From NCBI RefSeq assembly GCF_001039355.2, contig NW_019775408.1:296144-360143 (forward strand): 64,000 bases of DNA. Reading direction: 5' to 3'. The notes under the pieces are model-generated. The model was not told where the DNA came from and searched no databases. It saw only the letters and a list, made by a program, of their open reading frames with translations. This stretch comes from Lingula anatina. Taxonomy: Eukaryota > Brachiopoda > Lingulata > Lingulida > Lingulidae. Numbering within the stretch: the first letter of the stretch is position 1; every line of letters starts with the position of its first letter. This document shows positions 10,959-22,887 of the stretch, in pieces. The position numbers were made by a program, and so were the translations under genes.

Positions 10959-12381
10959 TTATATCATTTGAAAATGCGGCGGGTCGGGCTTACGTAAAGC
11001 TGCATAGGTTATCAGGGGCTTGTAGCAGATATAAAGGAGTCAAAGCGCAGGGTCATTTTGGCGGTCCTACAGCAGACATTGAGAATTCATGAGGAGAATG
11101 CTTAGAGGCGCACATTGCAACCACGATGCATTTTTAAACCGTTTTTAAGTAGCTGAATCGGGTTTTGGTATGAAGAACTAAAGAGATACCACCTAACGTT
11201 GGGGAGTGCGTATCTAAAATGCCCAACGCATTGGGGCTGAGTTAGGATGGGGATGGGGCTGTTATCCCGACACGGGACGTCTAATCTGTTTCACTGAATG
11301 TTAAACTGAAATGATTAGCACTAGCGTAACTATTTTGGAGAGTCTGGAGAGGAAACGAATGTCCGGTTCATCTTTATTTATTTGAGTTTTCTTCCTTCTA
11401 ATCTAATCTAGATCACACTATAATAATATGGGGTACTTAATTTTTTACAATAATGTATACGTTGCTACACGCATGTATTATATGGTTGAACACACCTCTT
11501 ATAAAGTCTTTGCTGAGTTGTCAGGCGATTTGGGCTGCTTGGAAATAAAATGTAATTTGTAAAATTGGTCCGTTGTTATACGCTGTTCTATCTTTTTAGA
11601 ATCACAAACTGTAATCCAGCGAATGTTTTAGCACTTACAGCTCATCAGTAATCTCTCTGTTGCCAAAAGATGAAGACAGCACTGTTATGTCATTACCACA
11701 TGGTGTTCTTAAAATAACTATTATCAGTGTATTTTCTTTCTTAAAAAGAAAATGAAACCTAGAAATATTTTTTCTGAATACGCAAATAATAATAATAAAT
11801 TACCTTTCCTTTTAACAAAAAGGTATGAGGTCGTTTGTACGTGAATGGGCTCTGAATAGCAGATTAAGAAAAATGTTAGGCTACACGTTTGATATAGGGC
11901 GCTATTTTGTAAACGAGAAAATGAGACATGATAATTACATCATCGAGATAAGATCTGCGTGATCTTAAAAGGATACAAAATTATGAAAAGTAATAAAACA
12001 AGTATAAGATATTGGCGAAACATATATCATTTTATGGAATTTAAAGACAACAGTGTGTGAACAGAGGGCACATCCCAGCCATCGAGTTTCTATTAATCAT
12101 CAGATGCAATCAATTGATAATAAGAGCCTATTTTTCTTTTTTTTTCAAAAAGCGTAACGCAAAACCTTCTGCATAATGCCCCACCTCTGCCAGAAAAAAT
12201 GTCCTTATTGTTGTCGTCTGTTGTTGTCTGTCTCTTACAACATTTCTCCCGTCATTGTCATTATACGGCAGATAACTCTACATGAAGATGTCAAATGTCT
12301 TACTTTATCGTCATTTTCTACTTATTCTCCGTTGATTATTGAAAAAAGATTTCAATAATTTTATCAGTATAGCTATACTTC
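10959..12381. other. Intergenic region between convergent genes
   Basis: Contains the 3' flanks of the sulfotransferase (+) and GNAT gene 1 (-). No exon or recognisable repeat was found apart from short AT runs. Confidence 0.4.
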
Positions 12382-14083
12382 TTATAAAAAGCAAATAGCA
12401 GAATCAAATATTGCCACAACTTTATGAAGCTTTGAGAAACTAGGGGCTTGTTTCTTTTCCATAAATACACCCTTCCAGACAACAATTAAAGTATCCTTAT
12501 TGTATTCTAACAGCCTTTTACCATCTTCACTGGCCGTTGGCATAGTAAATAACACCTTAGAATTGGCCGGTATAGCAGTAGCAAAATAATTCAACAGAAT
12601 CATACAAGCTGCTGTGGTATCTGCATAGAGAGGACCAATGACATGACCACTTGGAACAGGTTTTATTGTTCCGTAGCCAACAATTTTTCCATTCTGCTGA
12701 ATTACCTTGGTCTTGGATTCTGGTATCTCAAACCAAACGTTGAGCACCCGCTCTCTGGGAATAATATGAAAAGAGGTGTCGTAGTCTAGTAAATCTTTCC
12801 AGTCCACTTCGATGTAATCCTTTAATTCGTAGTCGACTTTAGCTTCTTGCGGAATGGGCATATTTCTCAACTGGAGGCTGTAGAGATTCACACCTCCACG
12901 TGGAGATCTGGTGTTGCCAAGTTTTACATACATTGGTTCAACTTGCAAAATAGCAACAAAGCTGATTCTTCTATCGCCCATATAGCTTCCTACTTCATTC
13001 AAGAGTGCTTTTCCTGACAATTGCAAAATGAATTTTGAACTACATATTTTATAATGTTTACTGTAATTGTTGGAAAACAACGTTTTGCAACTGTTACCGT
13101 AAACTGTCAATGGTAAATGGTATTTTTGTTAATCTTAAAATTTAAATCGGCTAATTGTTCTATGAGCCATTAGCTCAAAAATAAAATAAAATAACAAAGT
13201 GCTCTCTAAATTGACCTGAATGACAAGACTTGTTTGGATTTTTTAAATTGCCAGTTAAAACTGGTACTGTGGTAACCTGTGTGCTTATGCGGCACATTTT
13301 GTTGGTGGAATGGCGTTAATTTACATTCATAAATTTAAAACCAACGTGCCTGCCATGAGTAATACTCACCAATATATTTCCCTCTGTGTTCTGGTTTAAC
13401 TATCAGGAAGCCAGGGAAGCTAGTTGTTTCATTGATATTGTATCCCATAACGAACCCTGCAATATTTAGATGTATGTGCACACTATCTGATATCAACTCT
13501 CAAATACATATTTGACATTCAATTTTAAACATTCCCAATTCCTACCCCGGGAAATTTCCCCTTCCCGGACAATTCTTCTGTGAACTTTTGGTCATAGGTC
13601 ATTTGTCGCACAACTTTGCAAACAAACCTTTGAGAACCTCTATAGAAAGATGGTCAAGTGTCACTACCGACAGGTGTGTAACTGACCTTCAGTCTGACAG
13701 AACTCTATGTAAGCAGAGTATATACATCTTCAACATGGGTCAACTTCTCATTAAAATTATTTATTCCCTAACTTTCGACTTCAAATTGGTCACATTTTAA
13801 AGGGAGAAATGAAAAGGCATGATGTACAAGAGTTCCATTTCTCTTAACGTTTCAGCAAAAGATAACTCGTACATGTACGTAACTTTTTCATGTTCTCACC
13901 CAGAATTTCGCCATCTTGTTCTGCCACAAACCAACCGTCCTCGGCTATTTCAATAACAGCGCGAGTAACTTGAAAACTGCAGCTTGCCCATCCTTCTTGT
14001 TTCACTATTTTCCAAATTTCCTCGACGTCGTCAGATGTTGCCTGACGAATCTTGAAACAGTTCTCGTTTTTAGGCACTGCCAT
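12382..14083 (-). CDS. GNAT/YitH-type N-acyltransferase 1
   Basis: Three coding exons: 14083-13900, 13456-13370 and 13013-12382, all phase 1, giving about 300 residues. The first half is a GNAT fold (KIRQATSDDVEEIW, then LIVKPEHRGKYIG as acetyl-CoA motif A). The second half matches the C-terminal domain found in YitH/HolE-like acyltransferases, with DYIEVDWKDLLDYDT, the G-x-IVGYG strand and the signature GPLYAD. The expected first glycine of R-x-x-G-x-G is tyrosine here (RGKYIG), unlike its two paralogs. These proteins are expected to transfer an acetyl or acyl group from CoA to a small amine or amino acid; the substrate is unknown. An upstream in-frame ATG at 14188 would add 35 residues, but the paralogs begin near 14083. 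The exon layout is identical to the genes at 17.1-19.6 kb and 20.7-22.1 kb. Confidence 0.85.
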
Positions 14084-14188
14084 GCTTGAGGCTGATAATT
14101 CGTCGGAACTGCAAATTGGGTCACAGTTTTTTGTTGTTGGGTCAACTGACGTCCGTGATGTTAAGTCGTGATATGTAAGTAAATGCAA

Positions 14189-17110
14189 ATAGCTAAATAC
14201 CGGCGCACTACATGTAATAGTATACGTGTGTTAAGCCTCTCTTCTGGTCCTCATATCAAATTCGGTCCCTTGGTTCTAAACTGTTTACAAGAAGCTCTGT
14301 TCTGGTCCTACACCTGTAAATGTCCATCATGACGTGTACAAACGTGTTCCCCAAATAATTACTTGCATTTTAGCAACCCAATTAACGCTCATTTGGTTGA
14401 TTCGCGAGATCAACAGGCTAGTTGGGTGATATTTCACAGCATAAATTGAAAGAGATAAATTGCAGAGTAACCTTGTGTCCCAAGGATACTGCTTACAAGT
14501 ATTTATTCCCTTCTGGCTCCCACCCCACCCAAGCACTTGTAATTGATACTCTGTTTCTTGAATAATGTGAGAGATCCGAAAGATGAAAAGAGCGCGCAGA
14601 CTTGCTTTTGGCAGGTCAGGTCACAACGTAATGGATACGGCATCTCAGGCCACAAAAATATGGCTTCACAGGGCAGTGAGTTGAACTCGAGAAATATCCC
14701 TCTCCGACAAAACTCAGAGCATATATGCTCACCCTGCTTCTTTCATGTCTTTATAACAATTTTGTATTCAAACATCTAATAAAATGTGAAATTATTGTAG
14801 GATTTTACAAGTATCACTACTTTGCACCATTGCTATTATATGGCGCAGAGAACAGGTTCTAAACAAGTTTACGTGCAAACAGTAAAGATTGTTTGATATT
14901 AATAAAAATATAAATGTTAATTATAATAACTAAATCACTCTGCCAGCAAACTGGCTACAGGTTATTGCCAAGATTTGTTTAGTTAATAACACTCTCCTTT
15001 TTTTCGGGACATTTACAGAAATGTGTGAACATGATATTAATTCGAGAAAGGGTATTTTATAGTGTCTGTAAATTATGTAAAAAAGGAAATTACAAAAAAT
15101 ATGAAAAATTCCATATTGAGAAGACATGTTCCACTCTACTCCCCTCTCCTGATCCACTGGCCCGAGGAACTATAGGTTTGTCCTAAGCTCTTGAACGAGC
15201 TTGATACAAACCAGATGTGGAGATTTTATTGCCCGAGTCAGACTACCGACTTACCAGTCTTACCGGTTGAAATAAGTGTGGGCAGGGGGGGGGGATATAT
15301 CTTCTTAACCGACAAAACTAGATATCACGAATTTGCACCCTCTGTTTATATTAAACGTACAGTGCCCTTGGCTGTCTCTCTTTTGGCCTCTAAGTTACTT
15401 TATTTGGTATATAGTTTTTATTCGGAAACATGTTAATATGACGTTCGTTGGGGTGGGTCTGGGTTATTAAAAGCCAATTTTTATTGGTTTAAACGGCCAT
15501 GTGAAGTATCCGCGAGATCGACGGGTAAGGTGATATACTTCTCGGCATGAATTGAAAAAGATAAATTGATAAATTGCAGGGTATTCCCTAGTATATTGCT
15601 TATAATAAACTTATGCTCCCCCTGCCACCCTGACCTCTTGTAATAAATACTCATGCCAATGCGTTATTACGGTGCACATGCTGACTATCTACAACGCTTA
15701 AATTTGAACAATACATTGTTTGTGTGTAAATGTGTATACACCTGTAAATCCTCAACACAAGTTGTTTTTTTTTTAATTCTTAGAGTGATGCAACAGTGCA
15801 TTAAAATAAATATTGAGTATTACTTTCACGTTTGTTTGAGTTATATTGAGCCACAAACTGAGTAATTTGCCTTTGCTTGGCATTTACCCCTCATACAATA
15901 CCATCTTAACAAATGAATGTTGCACCCAGAGAACCTCTAACAAGGTCAAAGATTCCACTTTTCTCTCTCTCTCTCTCTATTTTTTATTGTCTGTAAATGA
16001 TTTGCCCGCACAGAATGATACTTGACAACTCGGTATGATGGAGTGGCCCATTTACATACTGCCGTTGTGCAGAGCATTATGGGATTAATTTGAGTTTCGG
16101 CTCATATGGAAAGAGGAGAAATCCAGCAATTTTCAATCATTTATACACTGTTGCTCGAAATGCTTGTCACACCTAATAAAATGAATAGATTTTATAAGAA
16201 TTGGCAATTTTTTTTCATAATTGCACTGAATTTCGATGAATTTCAATTTTCATCAACGAATTAATCGTGATATAATATTATAAGGACTCCGGCATGACTC
16301 CATGGCCCCGTAACTCGAAAGCATCGCGCACTGCAACCGAACGCAAGCGTTTCGATTCCATATCTCGCCCATATTCGTCCCATATAATACAGTTTAGCCT
16401 CTAAGTGATATCCTATTCGCAATACGCGATGCATTCGAGTTACGGAGCCCAGATTGGACTCGTGCTGTCTTCCACTTCACGTGCACAGAGAAGCATAACA
16501 AACAACATCTCACCTTCAGCGCCGAATCAAATGTCACTTTATTCTGTACATAATGCACATTTTATACATTTTTTTTTATCTAAATGGAACGAATATACGC
16601 GCCACAGTGACTTCAACTGATTTAATAATTGTTTTGCAATGTTAACAGGTGAGAGATTTAACGCATGCATCTGTATCTGGCAAACATAACTTCACGGAGA
16701 ATGTTAAATGCCACATTGAATGATAACATGCTGACTAAATATGATAACAAAATTATGGGATTAGAGGAGGTTCCCCAATTTTGCATTGCTGTAAGGATAG
16801 ATCTTTTCACGGTTTTCGCAGCACTAAACTTATTAAAATTATGTACGTACACATAATCTCAAATGAAAAAAAAAACACTCAGCAGTTTGAAAAGATATTT
16901 TATATCAATTTACGCCTTTTTCTTAAAACCAATATTCAACATTTCAGACAAAAGATCTGACTAGGATTACATATTAAGATTGCCGGCATTTATAAAATGG
17001 CGTCCTATCCAAAGTTAATCTGCTAATCATAGCCCCTAGATTTCATATGTTTAATTTATAGAATTTGTAACTAAGAGATGATGCCAAAAACATTGATAAA
17101 TGTCGTAAAA
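14189..17110. other. Intergenic region between GNAT genes 1 and 2
   Basis: AT-rich, with a (CT)n run at about 15961-15979. The only structured object is the inverted repeat at 16288-16470 (listed separately). No supported exon. Confidence 0.45.
16288..16470. repeat. Small inverted-repeat (foldback) element
   Basis: The left arm at about 16288-16333 (containing cccgtaactcgaaagcatcg) is the near-complement of the right arm at about 16418-16470 (containing cgatgcattcgagttacgg), with roughly 85 bases between them. The arms are GC-richer than the surroundings. It could be a MITE remnant. No target-site duplication was identified. Confidence 0.6.
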
Positions 17111-19577
17111 TTATGCACGACTAATAAAAATAGGCATCAGTGCCAGAACTTTGCTATAGTTTTGTATGGAAGAAGTAGCTGTTTTTTCCATTTCTACTCC
17201 TTTCCATTCATATATGGTCTTGTCACAATCTATTATTTGCTTACCGAATTCACTGTCATCGCGAATAAGAAGGAACACGGATGCGTTTTGAGGTAGGATA
17301 GAAACGAGATGTTTCAGAAGAAAGAAACAAGCGTTTTTGTCATCGGCATACAGAGGGCCTAGCACGAACCCGTGCGGAACAGCTTGAATACAGCCAAAAC
17401 CAACAACCTCGCCGCTTTGAAGTACTAATCTGGTCACAGATCCTTCTATTTTAAACCAAGCTTTGAGGACTCTTTCCCTTGGAGTAACATGAACGGAAGA
17501 ATCGTATTCCAGCAACTTTTCCCAATCGACATCCACGTAATCTTTTATGTCGTACAGAGTTTCGACACCAGTTGGGACTGGAATATCACGCTTGGAAATG
17601 CGACATAAACTCATTGGCCCATGCCGTGATCTGAGGTACCCCCATTTGGTATACATTGGCGCAATTTCAAGAAGGGAAATAAGCCTTAGATTTTTATTCC
17701 CGTACGTCTCTTCAATCGCATCTAATAAAGCTCGCCCTGGGAAACAAAAAAAAAAAAAAAAAAAAAAAAGAAACGTTAGCAGTGTATACATTTTATTTGA
17801 ATCAGCATTATGAGGCCATGATACACAATTCTCTCCTATTATAATATTATATTTTCCGAGTGAAACAGTTACAGTGACAACAGGCAACTAACGCAATGTA
17901 ACGTTACGGCAACCTGGCATCCATGTTAGTGAAACCTGCCATTGTTTTCGATTCATTGTTGACACAGACTTGTTAAGCATTTCAATCCAGTTCTTGATAC
18001 CTTCATAATTACCCCAAGAATCACTTACCAATGCCTTTTCCTCGGTGCTCCGGTCTAACGATGAAGCATTCGATTAGTTTACTTTCATTTAGAACTGTCA
18101 CAAGCACAATACCTATAGAAAGGGGGGGGAGTATTTTAATGAAATTATTAAAATAAGTCGTTTATATAGAGATGTAAAATTGACGATTAAAGCTTTGAGT
18201 TGCCTATGCTTATACATTGCATCAAGAAATATAAACACCGATGTTTCATATTTTCGAGTTTTATTTTCATTGTTTTAAATTAGCACAAAGACAGATGTAT
18301 TATTGAATTATTAGATGCAGGAAAAACCTCATTTTCGGTAGCTGGATAATAAGAAAGGGTTACAATAACCTTGAGCGAGGTTTAAACTACGGCAGATAAT
18401 TAATAAATTATACTTAAAAACGTAAAAGATTTACATCTTTTTTAAATTAGAACACCTTATGGCTAAAATGACTAGGGTAGAAATTTATTACTAGTAGTAG
18501 TACATTAAGACTGGTTCTTCGGTATTTCAACTTAAACAAACCATACTACCATTAGTCGCCAAGGAAAACAGTTTGAAAGGATTGTAGTGTAGATGCACTC
18601 TTAATATAGATTTAGGTGACCTGACACTGGTGTTTCGGGGTGATGCTTCGTGCATGTAGAAGAAACAGAACTAACTTTGTCCCTTTTCTGATAAAAAGCG
18701 GTCATGGCCTAGATACTGTCCTCAAGCAGCCCCGGTAAGTACACCACGCTTGTGTTACCATTAGTCGCCCAAGAAAACCGGGTACAAGGTCAGCCCTATA
18801 GATGGTCATTAAACCAGAAAGCACTTACGGGGTCGTTATAAACAATATATGAAAAAAGAGGGGTAGGCACTTTGTGTTACGAACATAAAGGGGTGATATG
18901 TCTAAATCTAGATCACCTGACACTCGTGTATCGAGTTACTGTTTCGTACATGTAGAAGAAACACCACTAACTTTGTACCTAATAACAGGGGCGGATCCAG
19001 GATTATTTGAAAGGGGGGAGGGGGGGGGGGGGTCAGCCGATGCGAAGCAGACACCCGTTTGACACCCGACTTTGGCGTCGGTTTCGGGACCCTATGAAGG
19101 AAAAATTTTGGTATTTGAGAGGGCGAAAGGTGCAATTTGTTACGGTTTAGAACTATGATTAGTTAAAATTTAAATTTCAAGAGGGGTCCATTGGATTGTC
19201 CGAAATTGAAGGGGGTGGGGGTCAGGCCCCCCCTGACCCCCCTCCTCTAAATCCGCCACTGTAATAATTATCAGGCGTTGAACACAGCTTACAATAATAA
19301 TAATAATAATAATAATTATAATAATAATAATATTAATAATAAACTTTTTCGAAGTTCTTATGTTAGGTATTACGATTTCTATAACTTTTTTACCGACGAT
19401 TTTCCCGTCTATTTCAGCTATAAGCCAGCCATCCTTGGATATTTTCAACGTCGCCTGTATCATACGCAGACTGAACTCTTTCCAACCTTCGTTGAATATT
19501 ATGTTACAAATAATACGATCATCACTCGCGATCGCCTTGCGAATCCTATACGATTGAACTCCACACTGTCCTGCCAT
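17111..19577 (-). CDS. GNAT/YitH-type N-acyltransferase 2
   Basis: Three coding exons: 19577-19394, 18112-18029 and 17736-17111, phase 1 junctions, about 297 residues. The N-terminal GNAT half carries FIVRPEHRGKGIGRALL, a full R-x-x-G-x-G acetyl-CoA motif. The C-terminal half has DYVDVDWEKLLEYDSSVH, GEVVGFG and GPLYADD as in YitH-like acyltransferases. The start at 19577 (MAGQCG) matches the paralogs; an in-frame ATG at 19643 is possible. Intron 1 (1.3 kb) contains a MITE and diverged tandem units. The acceptor of exon 3 is preceded by a homopolymeric T tract of about 25 bases (17744-17769 read on the minus strand). The C-terminus (PIFISRA) differs from the AICFL end shared by genes 1 and 3. 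Confidence 0.85.
18545..18985. repeat. Diverged tandem units in GNAT-2 intron 1
   Basis: Words such as accattagtcgcc, acctgacactggtgt/acctgacactcgtgt, and catgtagaagaaaca recur in the same order at 18545-18700 and 18755-18985. This indicates an old tandem duplication or two copies of one repeat. Confidence 0.6.
18986..19261. mobile_element. MITE with CAG(T/G)GGCGGAT terminal repeats (hAT-like)
   Basis: Begins CAGGGGCGGATCCAGGATT and ends in the complement of CAGTGGCGGATTTAG. About 276 bases, non-coding, G/C-run rich near both ends. It lies in intron 1 of GNAT gene 2. Relatives occur at 44477-44766 and 61049-61369. The superfamily is inferred from the end sequence only. Confidence 0.7.
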
Positions 19578-19772
19578 TCTTTTCTTTTGGCCATTACATT
19601 CTATGACGTAGGTGTGGCTAATGCGATAGTAAACATTTAACAAAGCTGGCAGATAACTCCGCTATCGCAATAATGTCCATAGACAGCTTGTGGTAGGTGG
19701 GGACTTGCACATTAATTTAAAAAAAAAAACAGGATATATCACAACAAAGTTTACTTTTTCACCATACATGAA

Positions 19773-19900
19773 ATGTCTAGTCCTTGATAAAGAAACAACT
19801 GGTGATGCAGACTATATTTGGAACATATCTGGAAAAAAGGGTTGGAAAGACCAAAGTGGGGATATAACCCATGTACAAGAAAACCGTTTCAACCGGCTTT
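19773..19900 (+). pseudogene. Relic first exon of a GNAT/YitH gene
   Basis: Translates as LVLDKETTGDADYIW, then KKGWKDQSGDI, closely matching the first exon of GNAT gene 3 (LVLDKRTFGEADDMM, KEGWKDQSRDI). The match fades after about 35 codons, with no donor at the expected place. It is separated from the intact exon 1 by the foldback element at 20050-20620. Confidence 0.65.
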
Positions 19901-20049
19901 AATGTATTTTATGTGCCTTATGTTTTAGAACCTAAAAGCTCACCAACCAAAGCCCTATTTTAACTCGAACAGATATAACTTAAACAGGATTTTATGTCAC
20001 CATTGTCATTTTTTAATATATATATATATATACTGGTATTGCATTACGC

Positions 20050-20620
20050 AACATAACCTAACATGTGGGACTTGATCTGTCACATCTGTGTCGTGAAGCG
20101 GGTTGGTCTCATTTACATCAATAGAATTCAAATCTTTACTGTATAGTCAAATGTTCACAATATAATATGACGTGTTCATCTAGTCACGTTATCTCGTTAT
20201 CCAGACGCGTTATCTAGTTTTTTCCTCATACTGTTCAGTTGCCATGGACATTTATTTATTTCCCCATTTTGATAACTTTGTATCATATCTTTTTGCCCCA
20301 TTGTGAGGGGGGGATGTATGGGTCCTAGTTAAATTTGATATTGTTTTGATCACCCCCCCCATTTTTGTAGCTTTGTAACATATTATTTTTTCGTCATTTT
20401 AATAAATGATAATTTTCAGCTATATGGACCTGACCTATTTAACTTTTGAGCGAGAACAGAGCTTCGTTGAGCTTGTGAACATTTGACTATACAGTAAAAA
20501 TAAAAGTTCTATTGATGTAAATGAGACCAACCCGCTTTACGAAATCCTATGCGTGGGAAATACAGATGTCACAGGTCAAGTCCCACACGTTATGTGTAGA
20601 AATTGCTTGCGTCAAAACAC
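20050..20620. mobile_element. Foldback element with arms over 100 bases
   Basis: The left arm (about 20050-20160) and right arm (about 20470-20615) are inverted copies: both contain gtgggacttga-ctgt-acatctg, aagcgggttggtctcattt and actgtatagtcaaatgttcac in opposite orientation. The right arm has extra short insertions. The central 310 bases are non-coding. This is typical of a long-TIR MITE. It sits between a relic and an intact GNAT exon 1. Confidence 0.75.
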
Positions 20621-20692
20621 GGAAAACCCGAAAAGTTTGGTGTAGTCTATATAAGGGCCAATTGAACCAAAATTCACATTAAGTAAGGCAGC

Positions 20693-21115
20693 ATGATGTG
20701 CAGCACATCGAAAACCCCGTTAGTCCTTGATAAAAGAACATTTGGTGAGGCAGACGACATGATGAAAATGTTTGTAAAGGAAGGCTGGAAGGACCAAAGT
20801 CGAGATATATTACAGGCAACGTTTCGTCTGGCTGGAAAAGGGCAGTTGGTGGCGAAATACGATGGTGTCGTCGTAGGTAAAATGAGTCGCAATAAGGTTT
20901 AAAACTAATTTTAAAACATTGAAACACAAAATCGCAGGTCACAATATATTTAACTCTTTTTCATTTCATTTGTTCTTTCTTTAATTCACTGAAATGCATC
21001 GGATTTGTAGCAATGTTAAAAAGCCCCAACAATGTCTAAATTCCTTGTGTATGAATCTTGGCTAAGCAAAATCCCAGTTTGATTCTCCCTAAAATTGAAA
21101 CTGTTAAAGCATATT

Positions 21116-21151
<36 letters not shown>

Positions 21152-22124
21152 TATAGTAGAAGGGATCTGTATATCTTCTAACTAAATTTTAATTTTGTTT
21201 TCACATTCCAGGCTTCGTTACGCTTTACGATTTTAGCGAAACAAATAGCTTTCTAAACTACCTCATCGTTAAACCGGAGCATAGACATAAAGGCTTTGGT
21301 GAGTAGATACAGACTAAGAGATACAGTCTCCAAATACTGTTCCGTGACTTTATTGGCATAACTTTTAGTGGCGGTGTGTAATTATAATGATGAGAAATCT
21401 TTCTTCGTAGCTGAGATTTAAGTTTAATAAAAATGAGCAGTGTGTTTTGAAATGATTTACCCTTCGTGATTTGTTTGTTTGTTTGTTTTCCTCAGGGAGC
21501 GCAATGTTAAGGAAGGCACACCAATTAGCAGAGGCCAGAACAATAAGTTTCATTGCCACTCTTCCAGCAGTGCCACTGTACGAAAGACACGGGTACGTAA
21601 AAGGGAAGTTCTGTTTTGCATCTTACAGTATGATTATGAAACATATCCCAGTCTCTCCAGGCGCTGGGTCAAAGTACGAAATAAAAGCTAGCCGTGATGT
21701 TGACTGGAATCAGCTGGTGAACTACGATACTTCTTACCATGTTTTGTCAAGGGAACATGTATTAAAGACTTTCTGCAGTATAAAGGGTTCAACCACAAAG
21801 GTCATACTAGAGAGGGGCAAAATTGTAGGCTATGGGACAATCCGACCAGTTCTAGCAGGATATCTTATAGCTCCCCTCTATGCAGATAATACAGAAGCCT
21901 GTATGGTGCTCCTAAGAAGCCTTGTTGGTGTCGCCCCATCTAATTCACCCGTTGTTCTGGTGATCCCGAATGTCAGTCAGGCCGGTAAGATTCTTTTGGA
22001 CGCTAACAAAAATGACGTTAGGGTTTTATGGGAGGGAGTCAATATGAGCAGCAAAGACACTCCCGATATACCAAAAATGAACAATGTCTTGGCAATACTG
22101 AGCCCTGCCATTTGTTTTCTGTAA
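20693..22124 (+). CDS. GNAT/YitH-type N-acyltransferase 3
   Basis: Three coding exons: 20693-20876, 21212-21298 and 21496-22124, phase 1 junctions, about 299 residues. Acetyl-CoA motif A reads LIVKPEHRHKGFGSAML (R-x-x-G-x-G intact). The C-terminal YitH-like domain has DVDWNQLVNYDTSYH, GKIVGYGTIRP and APLYADN, so the signature is APLYAD rather than the GPLYAD of its neighbours. It is divergently oriented from GNAT gene 2 (head to head, about 1.1 kb apart). The first ATG of the MM pair at 20693 is taken; the second gives one residue less. Substrate unknown. Confidence 0.87.
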
Positions 22125-22666
22125 ACTAAGCACCTGGGCCATTGTGTTTTGATTATGATCATGCAAGTGGCACCTTTCAAGCACGCTCGTATTCAGGGTT
22201 TCTGGACAATTTGCTTTAATTTTCCGGTCCCAATACCATACTTTGACCCTGTTATCTGTTGCTTCACCAATTTGCAGTTATATAATAATTCAGAATCAAA
22301 TGTGGTTTAACAATGAGCATGATAATGTCAATAAAGCATAGCCATATAGTAATGAGAACACTTATACACGTGACTTTTAAAGAACATATCCTGGTGCTAA
22401 TCGTTTGAACATTGTTCAGCTATTAACGGTATCTCCCCTGGGACATATCAAAAGAACACAGTGCAATTTGATAACCAGTTTGGTTTTTTTTAAATCTAAA
22501 GGCTATGGGGAAGTGGGGAGGGCCGTATTCCCAAACAATAATCGTCGTTGAAAAACTGGTCATGTCCCATGGTCATTGGTGCATATATATATATCGGAGA
22601 ATAAAGTCAATACACCATGAAAAAGTGCTCCACCCATGGTGGCGGACCGTGGGGAGCTGGTATAGA
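22125..22666. other. Spacer downstream of GNAT gene 3
   Basis: No exon is supported. A short TA run occurs at about 22583-22592. Confidence 0.4.
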
Positions 22667-22849
22667 AAATCAAGGATACGAATAAATTAGACTTTTCTCT
22701 CCATTTTATTAAAAAATGCCCTACGGCCGTTTCGGCCCAGAGGCCTCGTCAGGGGCGAAAACAAAACAAAACCAGGTCTCAGGGCCGAAACGGCCGTAGG
22801 GCATTTTTTAATTAAATGGAGAGAAAAGTCTAATTTATTCGTATCCTTG

Positions 22850-22854
<5 letters not shown>
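22667..22854. mobile_element. Palindromic Penelope-like terminal repeat
   Basis: The left arm 22667-22738 is an almost perfect inverted copy of the right arm 22781-22854 (ends atcaaggatacgaataaatt and its complement). About 42 bases lie between them. The arms contain the GGCCGAAACGGCCGTAGGGC string, which belongs to a hammerhead ribozyme core on the minus strand. Inverted or partial terminal repeats with hammerheads are known from Penelope-like retroelements. An AT microsatellite follows at 22853-22884. No reverse transcriptase is nearby. Confidence 0.65.
22718..22756 (-). ncRNA. Hammerhead ribozyme motif (Penelope/retrozyme type, 39 nt)
   Basis: Read on the minus strand from 22756. Stem I is GCCC (22756-22753) paired with GGGC (22721-22718). 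The core CUGACGA occupies 22752-22746. Stem II is GGCC-UCUG-GGCC (22745-22734). GAA lies at 22733-22731. Stem III is the 8-nt palindrome ACGGCCGU (22730-22723). The cleavage-site H17 is A at 22722. Every invariant core residue (CUGANGA, GAA, A15.1, U16.1, H17) is present. The very short palindromic stem III fits forms that cut as dimers. The + strand right arm holds only the 3' half, so there is no second complete ribozyme. Activity is not shown. Confidence 0.8.

Positions 22855-22884
<30 letters not shown>

Positions 22885-22887
<3 letters not shown>

Noticed and set aside
22775-22812. A second hammerhead on the plus strand of the right palindrome arm
   Set aside because: Only the GAAA and stem III/I half is there; no CUGANGA precedes it.
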